DNA of 64,000 bases from Apostichopus japonicus. Taxonomy: Eukaryota; Echinodermata; Holothuroidea; Aspidochirotida; Stichopodidae. Shown here piece after piece: positions 1 through 12,440 of this stretch. The number at the start of each line of letters is the position of its first letter. The stretch's first letter is position 1. The stretch is from the NCBI RefSeq assembly GCF_037975245.1, contig NC_092575.1, positions 19,737,841 through 19,801,840 on the forward strand, read 5' to 3'. The notes under the pieces are model-generated. The model saw only the letters and a list, made by a program, of their open reading frames with translations. It searched no databases and had not been told where the DNA came from. A program made the position numbers and the translations under genes.

Positions 1-144
1 ATACTGTATTTGTATTGAGTTCACAGTAAAGGTTGCACTTGGGAAGTTATAAAAATGCGAAGAAATGAAAAAGATTTCTGAACAAAAAAAATGCTTGGTT
101 TGGGAGAAAATAAAAGATAAAAACGAGCTCATGACAACAACAAA

Positions 145-240
145 AATTTTCGGCAGATGTGAGATTCGAACTCACAATGCTCATACAGCATCAGATCGAC
201 ATTGTTTACAAATCTTACTGCTTTAGAGCGAGTGACACGT
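145..240 (-). repeat. Degenerate tRNA-derived repeat (possible)
   Basis: On the - strand there is a perfect T-arm: a GTGAG/CTCAC stem around TTCGAAT. The D-arm and A-box part is poor. Could be an old SINE head; weak. Confidence 0.3.
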
Positions 241-319
241 GCATATTTGATGACGTCAAAATGAACTTGGCTGTGATTGGCTTTCAATATACACAATGGT
301 ACGAACCTACCTGCATAAA

Positions 320-415
320 AAAACTCGCTGGCGGGGCGTACAGAAATTTTTTGAGTAAAGATACTCCCTAGATTGCCGGAAATGACCCTTTCCGGGCCTT
401 GCTAATTTGCAGATA
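320..415 (+). repeat. Dispersed repeat fragment (shared with 59.5 kb)
   Basis: The stretch from the GCGTACAGAAATTTTTTG region to GCTAATTTGCAGATAAA is nearly the reverse complement of 59505-59580. It includes the ATTGCCGGAAATG motif shared by copies at 14.8, 15.2, 15.8 and 16.7 kb. Confidence 0.7.
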
Positions 416-581
416 AACGAAGAGTAAATAGTTGTCATGGCCGAATTACACCAACAAAATGTGACAAATGTCAATAGGTAGATGAGATTATTTGCAGAAT
501 AGCCTTAACTACAATAAAAAACAGGCCTCCAAATGTAAGCTATTTACTGCCTAAATGCAAGTGTATTTTGCTGTTTGTCAG

Positions 582-638
582 TGGAAAGGAAAATGACTGG
601 CATCTTCTACCAGCGGACATTAAGAACACAAACATATG
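582..638 (+). CDS. TLDc gene, tentative upstream exon
   Basis: Lies between a TTTGTCAG acceptor and a GGTAAGTTG donor. Its 1-nt overhang (G) joins the AT of the next exon to give Asp in frame. It holds an ATG at 593 that could be a start. The only support is phase and splice signals. Confidence 0.4.
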
Positions 639-3462
639 GTAAGTTGGTTGACAATCGTCCCTCGTCAGTCTAAAGAATCGGATTGATTTCCATACCCAAC
701 ACAAGCCCCGTATTACAGCTTATTACAGCAAATATTGTTGGTCTGCTCTGAAAACCCTGTACAGTAACTGATGTGTGTTGAAGTTCAAGAAAATACTTGT
801 GGGAACTTGATTTTAGTTTTTAGCCAGTGGATTGGGAAGTTTTAGGCCTGAAATGCTCTTTATTGGCTGTTGCTCAATTACATATATTTTATAGCGTCAA
901 TAAAACTGCAAATGTTTTTCCCCTTCATTTTTATCCAGATTGTTTCGATCTCTTCAGAGCAGCGTACTACTTTTATTGTCAAACTTCATCTGTCAAAATT
1001 GAGACTTCTAAATCAGCAGATGAGGAGTCTCTGAAGTGCTTAGTTGCCACCATCTCACTACAGAAGGAATGCGATAAATGTGTCACATGGATTGATCAGA
1101 ATTGTCCTGAAATATTCAGTGGATTACATTTATGGTTGCTTGGAGTTACCACTTCATCTCTTCCAAAATCTGTGAGTAAAAAATTTACTTTGAAATCGAC
1201 TTTTCACTGATAACTTTTTGATTCCTTGCTTAGAGCAAACAAGGTGAAAATTTGAAAGTTTGAAAATCTATTAACAATAAAAATTAACAATAAAATCACA
1301 CTTTGGATGAGCCTCATATGTGGTATATAGATCCACCACAGTGAGTGCAAAAACTGTATTATTGCCTGGGAGGTCAAAGGTCATTTCAGGTCAACAGAAT
1401 TCAAGAGTCTGAAAATGTTTTGACAATGTTTTGACTCCCAAAGTATACATTGGTTCAACATTGTACTCTTGGTACTTAACCCACCTTAGTGTGTAGAGTG
1501 TGCGGAAGAACCATGCTGTTTTCTGTTGAACATGAGAACTCAGAAACATGAGGATCTCATTATCTGATATGTAAGTTCACAGTAGTGCATTAAAACCTGC
1601 TGTTTACTTGCCATGGGTTGAGTGGATGAAGGCAGTGACATTGGAAGCAATGAAAGCTACCATCTGGGAGGTCGTGGGATCAATCCATGGCCTGCCAAAG
1701 TAAGTTGGGTTTTACATCCCTGAGGAGAAATACGGCTGTTTTACCCATCGGAAATGGCTTCCAAATTAGGGGACAATATTCCACATGAGCTAAAATCGTA
1801 CAATGGCTTCTACCACGTGCATATGTGGCTTGCTTAGTGTAGTTATATTAGTGTGTTATATTATATTATATGCAGGATTAAGGCCGATGTTGTATTCAAC
1901 AATGGTAAAATATTTACAAATCTTGTGTACACGTTCCGTTCTCACATACATGGGAGGATATCACAGATTCTGTTGGCATGCTGGTGGATACTACAGTTTT
2001 ATTCCAAATAATAAAAGAGAATTGTAATTAGCATTGTAACTTTTTAACACCCATCCAGTCTGTGTAATGAATAACTAGAGAAAATATGAATTTGCTTCTT
2101 CCCTTCACATAGTTTACATTGTTTCTTATATTTATGTATATTAAAACAATGATAAAATCATGACATGTGTAGAAGGAGACCCAATTGGATTTGATTATTT
2201 TCTTTTCTTCTCAACAGGAGACTATTCTTTCAGAGAGCATTCCGTCCAGTTGTATTCTAAATGGTGTTTTATGGTGGCTTCTCTCTGCCTCTTTGCCATC
2301 AGACTTCAGTCAGCCATCCAAACCATCTGGTCCATCAACAGAGGTATGGTTGATCTGACTAAAGTTAGATTAATTTTAATAAAAGTTGTTATCGTACATA
2401 ACGTTGCTGTCATTTTTTCGTTTATTATATTATTTCTATATATGTTCTGCTTCAGCTGCAGGTCGGAGACCCAAACCTGCAGTTCACATTTGATATTGAG
2501 TTACCGTCGTGGAACTTTCATACGTGAAAGTTTTTTTTGTGTCCATTTTCTGGTCCATATGTGGATGATGAAAGTGTAGGGCCTCCATATATAGAGGACC
2601 AGAGCCAAGTTTTAGTCCTGCTGGATATTGGAAGTTTTCAGCTTAAACTCTTCCAGCTAATTTATTTTGTTTTTATCACAAAGTAGTATACATGAGGTAC
2701 AAATTATGCATCAAATATCAGGTGTGCATTAAGGTTATACAATGCAAAAGGAAGGGATCTAAAAGAGCTTTTGCTAGCAGCTTTAGCAGATCACTCCCTG
2801 TACAACAAACGACAGATCATAAACAAATGATCATATTTCAATATTATGGAATATATATTTAATTTATTTTTTGAGATACTGAGATCAGACATAAGAAAAT
2901 GTGCCAAAATCTTGTAAGACATTCCACTCCAAAGAGTAAAAGAATATGAACATGGTCTCTGACTTTCAAGACATGCAAAGAAAGAAAAAAACTTTGTCTG
3001 TATATTTGAGCGTGAGAACAGCCCAGGTTGACACACGCCTAAGGATGTATTAAAAAGCCAGTGACTACAGGGTGACTACAAGGGACTTAAAGTAGCTTAT
3101 AAAATAAGATCAATATATATATATATATATATATAGATTTGAAATCATAGTGAGTTGGAAAATCAGGAACAGTGATAAAACTTCCAGCCTTCGCAGTGAT
3201 TTGAACCCGGGCCTCCCACTTTATATGTGGACACCCTAACCACTAGGCAATGGACGCTGATTGTATGTCCACAGGTTCAAAACAGGTAAGGAAGGTCGTA
3301 ATTTCACTGTAGGCATTTGTCACCTGTATCGAACAATACTAGTTCTGTTTTGGTGACATATTATGCCTTACTCTAGAGTTCAAACATGATGCTAACCAAC
3401 TCGAAATCATTTGTGATTCCTAATGCCGGATCTCGAAAGAGATACGTTAAACAGAGTGTATA

Positions 3463-3517
<55 letters not shown>

Positions 3518-6500
3518 ATTCCATAATACAACATGACACAATATTCAAGCATATTTGGATTTATATGTAAAGGACTATATATGTGTACATTCCCAGATAC
3601 TTCAACACAGCAGAAATGTTTGGGCTAGCCTGTATAGCAGCAATGAACATGGACTGAGTGTCAATCGTTTCCAGCACCATGTTTTTGCTTATCGAGGGCC
3701 GACTGTCTTTCTGGTCAGTTGCAGCGATGGCTGCCGCTATGCGTTAGCAGTTGATGTTGAGTGGAGGTAAGATACAATAATATTATGGGATGCCAAAAGT
3801 ACAGCAACTTACGATGATGATATTAAAGTGCGCGACGATGATATGTATGAATATCAAAATAAACTAAAACTGTTAGCAAACTGCTTATCTACTAGAGAGG
3901 TCCTTGTGGTCCTTTTGGCATTCCATATAAATTTGCATTCTATATCTCATGTAATCCAGACTAGACATCTGCACTTACATGGCCACTAGAAGAATAACTT
4001 CCAAACTTTAAAGGAGCATTCAAGTGGTAGACAATGTACCAATCCTGAAGACAAAAATTATTCCACCATGTTAGGTGAAAAAATCTCAATAGTTTAACTG
4101 GCTAAAGCCTCCTCTTACGCCAGGAAGTGGAACTCAGTAGGTGATCTGTGATGTCATCATGGTAGATGTTCTTTAAAAGCCTTACTTTTCCTATCATAAT
4201 TTTTCTGGTTGATTTATCCTTGAAAATGTGGAACAATTGGACTGTCCGCTTAGCTGTAAATGCTCTCTACGAAGATATTCCTCAAAATGTAAAACTGTAC
4301 TGTAGAAATAGTTTTACTGTCTGGAAAAATTATTTAACAGTTTATAAAGAAAGACAGAGACTTTTTTTTTGGTTCAATGGCCTTGGTGACAGTGTTTACT
4401 GTGCAGCTGTTGTGAGATGCATTCACAAAATATCACCAAATAAAAAAAAAATATTATCTCTAATTTGACAAAGTTTTATGATGATGCAGTCTTGACTAAA
4501 ACGTGTATAAAACGTTCCAGCTATTTTGTTAAGTAAGAATCAACAACAGCCCCTGAAACATCCCATATTTTGGTCTGCAAGATTTGTATTTTTGGAAATT
4601 CTTTGGAAAAAGGGAGAGCCACTGGAGGAAAAGTAGTCATACTTGTTTGGCTGTTTTCCCTGAAGGTTGGTTCTATTACTCAGGTCACCTCTGCGAGTGG
4701 TTTCAAGTCACTTTAGGATACAGAACGTTGAATTGTTGTATTACAATACCAGAATTATGAGAAAGTTTTTTTAAAGGAATATCATTGATAAACAATGCCA
4801 TATGGATTTTTCAGCTAAACTAACAAGGAAAGGGTAACAGTCACATTTGGACTATTGTAAGCAGTCTGCGTACACTGTATGCTACAGGACATAATTTTGC
4901 CCGATTCTTCATGATTTTTTTCATTGATTTTGGATAATGTTTCCTTAATTTGTGTAATTTGGTGCCATAATATGTATGTTTCTTTTTTTTTTAACAGGGA
5001 TGGAACAACCCCTTGGGGAGGTCAAAACTCTTTTTTCATACAGATATCACCATTCTATAAAATAGTTGAAGGTGAGTTGGAGTAAGAAAACCCATTTATC
5101 AAGTTGTTTACTTCAAAAGTAGGTAAAAAAGTTTGTTTTGATGTATTTATTACATTGTCATGTTTTATATGTTTTGATAATATTATTGATATAAAATTGA
5201 ATATATATATATATTTTGTTTTAATTTTAAATATTTTAAATACTTATAATATAATTGATTATATCATTTGCTTTTAAACAGAAGGGGAAAAGATGGTACT
5301 ATTTAACGAGAAATCTAGAAACATTCCAAAAGGTCTCTTCATCGGGCGAGACAGGAGCAAATATTCTCTCAAAATCACGGAAGGGTTCCAGTCTGTTGAA
5401 CATGGTGGCCAGTCTGCGAATTTATTGGATGTGGAGGTATAAATGGTTCCTGTAAGAATTTGTATATAAACAAGCATGTCGGTTTCAATCCAAGGCTCAC
5501 AGATTGAACTAGCTAAATTTTATTATTTGACATCGACAGGATAGCTAACGTTGTATCTGTTGGGTTATATATATCAACGCCAAGTTTTAGAAGCAGTATT
5601 CATGTGGCAGAATATGTTATGCTTATCAAAATCACTGATGAGACAATTCATATTGCTAGTCAATTCTCCACTTCATTGTTTATCCCAATTCTACTGTACA
5701 TATGGCTCAAGTGAAAGTAGCTCATTTTTTGCCAATCAATGATTCATAACTGTTTGGACTGGATCATAATGAGGGGTGGGAGGCTCTGGTTTCATCATAT
5801 TACATGTTCTTCAAAATTTTCACTTTCACAGTTTTTGTTGTCTGTCAAGTAATCTTTGGTTTCGATGAAAATCGTATCCTACTCAATTCATGACGGTGTA
5901 TGTTTTGTATTTGGGTGACGCCTTACTTGTTAAACAGGATATCTCCACAAGAGATGCATGGACATTCATACTTTGTACACTTAAGCCCCATATTGAGAAG
6001 AAGAAGCCTGTTTGTTTTTGGAGAAGTTCAAAGATCACTGGTGGTCACCAGAGGTCAAACTATGACACCTTGTAAACAAAATTATTCACAGCCAAGTGTT
6101 GGAATGATTCGAAGGGAACTTTCAGTTATTAGATTCGTATAAGGTAGAGCTAATTAAATCATCAAAAACCTCAATGCGTTTTTGCAATCAGGATTTAAAC
6201 AAAGGCTCTTTGTCTCTTGCGTTTTAACAATGGTAGATGGATTACAAAGGAAGACAAAGACATGTTTTGATTACTTTGCTCTTGCCAGATGCGTTCATTA
6301 AATATCGAATAACCTTTAAACTTTCATGGCCTCTCCTGATCTAAATAACACCAGGATGTAGTTTTCATATCACAAAATCGTAGCAGTAAATGCTCTTATT
6401 CTTCTTTACGGTGCAGGTTTGGGGTTGCGGTGGCGGTGGAGCAAAAGTTCAACAGATGGAACAGAAGAAGAGAGAGAAAAGGGATACAGAGAAAAATGCC

Positions 6501-6832
6501 AAAGTAAGTCCAAACAAGTTATCGGAACCTGTGCCTGAACCCAGAGTTGCCGAGATAGCACTACGTTTCCTTGACGAAGCAAGAACGAATCTATGCGATG
6601 GTGATGACATGTGTGTGTGTGTTTGAATGTGTCTGTGTGTACGATGCGTAGGCTTGCAAACAACACGACACGTAGTTGACACTTGTTTCTGTTTTCCTTC
6701 TTCTTTGATCAGGTGAAGTTACCGGGGGAATGGGATCAGAATCCAGACAGACTTCTCCTAGAATGGGGAGGCGTGAGACCATCTTACGGTGACCAGTTCA
6801 AGGCAGATTTTGGTCCAGATGCTCGTAGCTGA
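582..6832 (+). CDS. TLDc-domain protein gene (3' part, 7 firm exons plus 1 tentative)
   Basis: Exons: 582-638 (tentative), 939-1171, 2218-2343, 3597-3766, 4998-5071, 5282-5436, 6417-6503 and 6713-6832 (TGA). All have AG/GT borders and matching phases. Seen: a Cys-rich helical N-terminal part with WIDQNCPEIF, then a TLDc-type domain: WASLYSSNEHG and GPTVFLV (exon 3597), WGGQNSFFIQISP (exon 4998), IPKGLFIGRDRSKYSLKI (exon 5282), and the typical closing VEVWGCGGGG across the 5436/6417 junction. A basic, charged tail with KKREKRDTEK and LLLEWGG follows. Known: TLDc proteins (OXR1, NCOA7, TBC1D24, MEAK7/TLDC1) protect against oxidative stress or act on V-ATPase and mTOR signalling. Inference: a single-TLDc protein, perhaps MEAK7-like; I cannot fix the orthologue. 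The 5' end is probably outside the window or unrecognised. AATAAA lies 25 bases after the stop. Confidence 0.8.
939..1171 (+). CDS. TLDc gene exon, N-terminal helical region
   Basis: Acceptor TTATCCAG, donor GTGAGT. Encodes about 78 residues starting CFDLFRAAYYFYC, with several Cys and WIDQNCPEIFSGLHLWLL. Ends in phase 0, which matches the next exon. Confidence 0.65.
2218..2343 (+). CDS. TLDc gene exon, linker region
   Basis: Acceptor TCAACAG, donor GTATGG, 42 codons, phase 0 at both ends. Encodes ETILSESIPSSCILNGVLWWLL and a Ser/Pro-rich end. A longer open frame across this exon is out of phase and is not used. Confidence 0.6.
3113..3135. repeat. (AT)n microsatellite
   Basis: Pure AT dinucleotides next to the left end of the tRNA-like element at 3141. 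Confidence 0.95.
3141..3411 (-). mobile_element. tRNA-like short interspersed element, copy 1
   Basis: Read on the - strand, the part near 3190-3255 has an A-box-like TGCCTAGTGGTTAGGG, a B-box GGTTCAAATC and an anticodon stem CCAC/GTGG around a 7-nt loop with U33. The element ends are complementary (GTGAGTTGG against CCAACTC). A second copy lies at 56625-56911. It sits in an intron of the TLDc gene. Either a tRNA-derived SINE or a MITE that took up a tRNA. Confidence 0.7.
3464..3513. repeat. (AT)n microsatellite
   Basis: About 25 AT units just right of the tRNA-like element, in an intron. Confidence 0.95.
3597..3766 (+). CDS. TLDc gene exon, start of TLDc domain
   Basis: Acceptor TCCCAG, donor GTAAGA. 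Encodes VWASLYSSNEHGLSV and GPTVFLV, the opening strand-helix and the PT-hydrophobic strand of TLDc domains. Leaves 2 nt (AG), completed by the next exon to Arg. Confidence 0.8.
4998..5071 (+). CDS. TLDc gene exon, middle of domain
   Basis: Acceptor TTTTTAACAG, donor GTGAGT. Encodes DGTTPWGGQNSFFIQISPFY, the F-F/L-F core strand of TLDc. Phases 2 and 1 fit both neighbours. Confidence 0.75.
5282..5436 (+). CDS. TLDc gene exon, glycine strand region
   Basis: Acceptor TTTTAAACAG, donor GTATAA. Encodes GEKMVLFNEKSRNIPKGLFI and GRDRSKYSLKI, matching the G-L-x-I-G region of TLDc, and ends in LLDVE. Confidence 0.85.
6417..6503 (+). CDS. TLDc gene exon, domain end and charged tail
   Basis: Acceptor GGTGCAG, donor GTAAGT, 29 codons. 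Starts VWGCGGGG, which completes the VEVWG signature at the end of TLDc, then runs into a Lys/Arg/Glu-rich helix. Confidence 0.85.
6713..6832 (+). CDS. TLDc gene last exon
   Basis: Acceptor TTTGATCAG. Encodes VKLPGEWDQNPDRLLLEWGG and a short tail ending DARS, with TGA at 6830-6832. Confidence 0.8.
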   Translation: MKLPGEWDQNPDRLLLEWGGVRPSYGDQFKADFGPDARS

Positions 6833-6856
6833 AGTTGTGCGTGTATCACTGCATGG

Positions 6857-6862
6857 AATAAA
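6857..6862 (+). terminator. Polyadenylation signal of the TLDc gene
   Basis: AATAAA 25 bases after the stop codon. This would give a very short 3' UTR; other A-rich signals lie further on. Confidence 0.5.
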
Positions 6863-8514
6863 TTGTATGGTCAGTTACGAAGTTAGCCCATGTACTAACA
6901 AAGGGGAAGTGTTTCCCTCTGTGAGAAGGGAGGGGCACATGGGAGGGGGTGGGAAGTGTGTGTTACTTCCCTACTGTGAGGTATTGGATGTCCAACTGCA
7001 TACAAGCTAATAGATCAAGAATTAATAAGCTCTTAAGGAGCAAAATGTGCAATGAAAACTATTTATTTGAAGGAAAAAATAGATGCCAAAGAAAGTAAGA
7101 CAGTGAGGAGAGTTAACATCACCGTACTAACCGCAAGTGAAACAGAAAAATTATTCTGTAAGAAGGGTACATTCCTTTGGCTGGTTCGATTGGTAAAACT
7201 GACTTTTACCTGAATACTCTTGAGATTAAAGTGAAGAATTGTCATAAGAAGCAGCTGCCATGTTCTGGTGCTAGTATATCTTTGGTGTTTAATCCAAAAT
7301 CTGGAAATTAATCTCTCCACTCCTAATTAAATGCATTTCTTTCTTTTTGTTGAAGTTAGTATCATGTAAAACCATATTCTGCAAGCTCATTATGTTATTT
7401 TAAAGGGTTGTGATGTTGCAAAACCGTCCACAGAAAGCATGTGATGTCTGATGCAGTTAATATTAACCACAAATGATGTTTTAATAGTAGTGAGATTTAG
7501 AATCCAAAAGCGGAAATGCCATGGTGTTTATTTACAAAGAAAATATCATCTTTCAAAAGTGAAAGTCAAGAATATCCTTTCTACTATATCTCATTGATCA
7601 CAAATGAATATGTATATGAAATTGTCAATTGCTCATTGCAATTCAATTTTGCAAAGATCTCGCACAAGTATGAATAATAATAGCATATCCTCCAAGGGTA
7701 ACTAATACATTGGCCATAAACTTTTTCATAAAGGAAGTTTTTAAGTCCGTCAAATCGTTTGTATGATATTAGCATCATTAGCAGCAAAGTTTTATGCAAT
7801 CCCTACAGGCGTAGAATTTTCTAACTCCGCCACATCCTTCAAAAAAGAAAAAAAAGCAAGTGCTTAAAATATGTACAGTTCTAAAATCACATGTTTACTG
7901 GTATTTTCCTTGATTACAACTCACATTAGTTACTGCATAGGCTTTTGAGAGCAGTGTAATAATATTTACTGATAATAAGCTGATAATACAAGGCTTATCT
8001 TAGGCACTGAAATCATGCTCTCTCATTAGCTGATGACTGTTAACTAACTCATCATGTGTTATCATCATGTTTTGATGTTCTTAATGTCTACTGGTAGAAA
8101 AAAAAGGATTCCACTGGCAAACACCAAAACCCACTGGCATTTCACTATCCCAAATTTCAAGGCCTGGCCTATATGCTTCTAATCCCGGAAACGTCGCTGT
8201 ACATTATGACCTAGAACGTAATATATAATGTGAATAATTCATAATGTCTAACAGAATATGTATACGTAATGCTGATAATTCATATGATTGTAACTTTGTA
8301 TCATGTTCACCAAACCATAGGATATTCACACATCTTTTGACACCTCTGTTTCTGACTATAAAGCATTCTATCCTTATGATCACTTGCACCTCATACTTGG
8401 TATTTATCATCTAATCCAAATCAGAAATTTTTGTGATGGCTAACAGTAAACGAAGATTACCTACTCTTTCGAGGAACATTACTAGACAGCATAGGAGCTG
8501 ATGGAATGATCACA

Positions 8515-8645
8515 TTCTACCCTCCCCTTCCTCTTCCCTACCCTCCCCTCCCCTCCCCTCCCCTCATCCACCTCCCCTCCCTTCTTCCCCCTATACCTTA
8601 CTCTGTTCTATCCATCCTCCCCTCTCCTTCCTTCTTCATCCCCTC
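8515..8645. repeat. Polypyrimidine (CCCT-rich) tract
   Basis: Imperfect CCCTCC/CCCTTC simple sequence. Confidence 0.85.
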
Positions 8646-11446
8646 ATGAAAGAAAAAAAATATAGTAAAAATACTTTCAATGGACTTTAAGTATTCTGAA
8701 AGAGATATATTATCGAATTTTGTATCAAGATGTAGCTGTTTGTACTTTTCATTTCACATTTCATAATTTTACAGCACTTTAATATGATGTAAATTATCTA
8801 TATAATAAATGTTCATATCTTAGGGTATCATGAAAAATTGTATAGGCATAAATATTAAATACCAACAAAAAGAAGAAATATTATCCAAATAATTTTCTCT
8901 ATTGTTATTATTTGTGTTTTTTGTGTCCTCTATAATGTAACATGTATCAAACCATTTTATTGAGTTGCCCATGAACTTAGCAAGTATCTTCACAAACTGT
9001 CTCTGTTACAACTGGTCTTTTGATTTCTTGGACTGTCTGAAATTGTTTTCTAGTCAAAGGGAGGAGAGGGGTGGGGAAGGAGGTGGACAGTAATCCAGAA
9101 ATCATTTATTTATGATTACATGTTGGACTGACATCTTTGCCTCTAAAGCAAAAAAGACCATTAATAATAATAAAAATGTTGAAATTATTTACAGATTGGG
9201 GTTATGATGTGAGGTGGGGGGGGGGTGGGTCAATGGGGTTCTGTATGCCTGGGGTAAATTAGGGGCTTAGGAACATAAGGAGTGAAAAATAATTTACTCT
9301 CATTTTCATGATATAGTTAAGAACAATATAACTATGATGAGTCACAAAAAGGTAGTCTGTTGACATAATTGTCCCGAGGGTTTGATTTTCCAGCTTCGAA
9401 GTAACCATTGGTAATTTATCATCATAATGTTTCTTTGTTAGTCAGTTGGTTTGCAGATAAACGTGGAGAATGAACTGTTGAGTATTTCCAACAAATTAGA
9501 AAGTCGACTTAAAGACACCCATTTTCAACTTGACAGTCATAAAATCCTTTATCAGAGTATAAGGCATACGAGCAGGACGGCCACCTGGGGACTGGTGAAA
9601 GTAGAGGCGTAATGTAATGCTCTAATAATTCGCCTAAGACAAAAAGATCACTACCGTTGACTACATCAGAGCATTCATGCGTCTCACTCGCTTGATCTAA
9701 GAATAATTTTAAACTGGTTAAAAGTTCAGGAATACCATAAGTCACTTTACGTCTTTATCTCTATATACAATATCAGAAAATTAAAATAATAGCAAGTCAA
9801 ATTAATTTTTATTTCAACTTCCTTGGGTTTATGGTTTAATGCCCCATTTCTAAATTATTCCTATGGATTGCTATAGGAGGAGTCGGTTGAAGAAACTTGC
9901 ATCTCTCCCGGCCAATAGGCCATGGGCCGTGGCTCTGAAATCCTCCCAGAAAATGATTCTTGTTACGTCCGGAGTGGTATTACATGAAATATAGTCTGAG
10001 TTATAGATAATATGTCCTTAATAAAGAATCAAGTTGTTCTTTTGCTCAAAAGTGGCACATTAATATGTAATTCACGGATTAAATGTCACATTTTCCAACA
10101 TAAAGAAATACATAAGAAAAACAGCGCCCTCACTTTTTCAAAAATAATTATTCTGTCTCCAGAAAGAAACAGTAAACCCCCAAAAAATTCACATTTTAAT
10201 GTGGAAACCTTTATAATTGTAAAGAATATGTATGGCACAACATTTCTAAAAGTTTGGATAGGCATATAACTATTGGAATAATATTTTTCAACTGTACTTG
10301 GTGTATATTTGTGGTGGGGATAGGCCAGTTTGTTCATTGTTAAATTGTTGAAATACACTATTTCTAGGCAATAAATGATCCAGTAATAACAAATGAGAGC
10401 AAGGAGTAGGCCAGCATGTATACATTATAACATGATTGAGGATGGGGTCATTCTTGGTGAATAAATAAGCACACTATTTCATATTCATTATAATCAAACT
10501 GGAGATTCCGATAGACTTTTTTAACAAAGTATGTCTAAACAGCCCTAAAAAAGTGACAAACTCAGATCTATATGTTCTTCTTTTATTTATCAACTGCAAA
10601 TCTTTTCAACATGTTTAGAACACCAAAGTTCACAACAGACTACTACATGTACAATGTTTTGTTACAAGCAGCGCTTCACCTAACTACCTTCACAAAAAAA
10701 CTTTAAATCTCATTTGTAATATGCATTAAAACTGTTTGTTGATCATAACATTGCACATGAAACTTTCTGTAGATAGTATCAGTAAGTTGTACTCTTATGA
10801 ATACCCATGGTGAATGGGTGGCACTTACTCGTCAACAAGTTAAACGACTGTACACACAGGACCCATCCACAAAAATCGAGCCTCGTTTTGTTTGTTTGTT
10901 TGTTTTTTGCGGGTGGGGGGGGGGTGTTTGAGTGATCGCATAATCAATATTCAATAGGGTGTGGTGCACTGACTATGTCCTTGATTATTGTATATTAGAT
11001 TCCATACTGAAATGGTGTTCTGGAGACTGGTGTCAGCCACGATTAAACTAACATGAAATAAAACAACAATTTGTGTGGAAATTTGCATCAAATTGAATAA
11101 ACAATAACGTGAGATATTACTTCATGGGACCATTTCGAATCACATTATAGTCCTACACCTTTTCCAACTGATACTGAAAGTTACAACAGAGTACAATTTG
11201 ATTTTTTTTTTCAAACTAAAGGCATAGCCCCAACTCTTGACAATACTGAATTTGTTTTCTTCATGTTTGTCCTACAGATCCCTCTATTTCCTTACACATT
11301 ATTTGAACATGTAACTAATGATGCACTATATTTAGTTCACACATTCCTGCATGTATTTACACATCTAACAATCACAATTTTTGAGTTCACATTATAAAAA
11401 TGCTAGATTTTTAAATATTACTCCAAAGTCCAATTGATGTCTGATG

Positions 11447-12281
11447 TCATGCTGTGTCCACATGTACCTCTTGGACAGCAATTCTAAGCTGTCTAGCTGT
11501 AAAGTACATGTCACTCAATGAAATGCCTTGACTTCTACATGAACCTCTTTGTTCATGCTGCAAATCAGATTCACTACCACTTGAAATGTCTAACTCGTTA
11601 CTTGACTTTGTATCATATTGTAGATTAACCAGGTTTACTGCTAGATCCTGAGCTTCTACAGTTCTGGAAATTACAACTTCACTTTCATAGCGTCGCGTTG
11701 GTCGCAAAAAATGAAGTTGTGGATAGGAGCCTTGGAGACGCTTTTTTAAGTTGTAGGATCTGTAACTTGAGGCATCAATCCCTTGAACTTCTTTAACCGT
11801 TTTGATGAACTGGGCTGTGAGTTTTGTCATCCTGATCGCACCCTGTTGTTTAAGAATCTGTTCATCAATGACATTGTGGCAAAACTTTGCATAAGCCTCT
11901 GCATATAGAATATCTGTTGTTTCTTTTGGCCACTTCCGAGTGAGAAATCTGGTTGCGTTGCGAAAACAACTCGGAGGGTATCTTGCCTCGGAACTTCAAC
12001 AAGGTCTCTGCCACGCATTTGCAAAAGAAGGGATTCGTTACATGTCAGCTCAGCAGCCTTTCTGAGTTTCCCAGCATCTATTGTCTCGTAACGAGTCAGG
12101 GGCTCTCTTCGTCTCTTACAGGTCACCTTGCCCCATATCCAGTGATCAGCGTGACAAATGATGCACGACACTGGAAGTATGTGTGGTCTGCCTGAAGAAG
12201 ATGGTCCAGCTACATTTGATCTTAGTGTTCGCTTCTTACAGACAGGTTCAACATCGTCATTGTCATCATCAGTGGAATCAT
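11447..12281 (-). pseudogene. Cys-rich gene exon 2, frameshifted
   Basis: Two overlapping frames form one protein. The upstream frame carries CIICH and REPLTR; the downstream frame carries YPPSCFRN and a Ser-rich, acidic C-terminal part ending VHVDTA. A one-base loss near 11985 explains the switch. Confidence 0.55.
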
Positions 12282-12440
12282 CTGTAACATTCAAACAAGA
12301 GAAAGATATATATCAAATACAACTTTAAAAAAAAAAGTTTAAAAAATTTGCTCTGAATTCATTAACCTACACCGTTTTACAACTTGAATTGACAAACCTA
12401 GCCCAGTTTATCTAAACTTGTTATAATGAATCATTTTTTT

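Larger units (their letters stand above)
6833..11446. other. Intergenic region without recognised genes
   Basis: No supported coding exon. It holds CT-rich simple sequence (8515-8640), G-runs near 9060-9230 and 10912, and AT-rich DNA. A 78-codon open frame at 9509-9745 (-) has no splice or family support. The TLDc and Cys-rich genes converge on this region. Confidence 0.6.

Noticed and set aside
3180-3260. Functional tRNA gene
   Set aside because: The anticodon and T arms are recognisable, but the acceptor stem is not formed and the whole segment is repeated elsewhere with decay; a tRNA-derived repeat fits better.
9509-9745. 78-codon - strand open frame with fairly normal composition
   Set aside because: No family motif, no convincing splice sites, no neighbouring exon in phase. 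Could be a decayed coding fragment, but I cannot support it.
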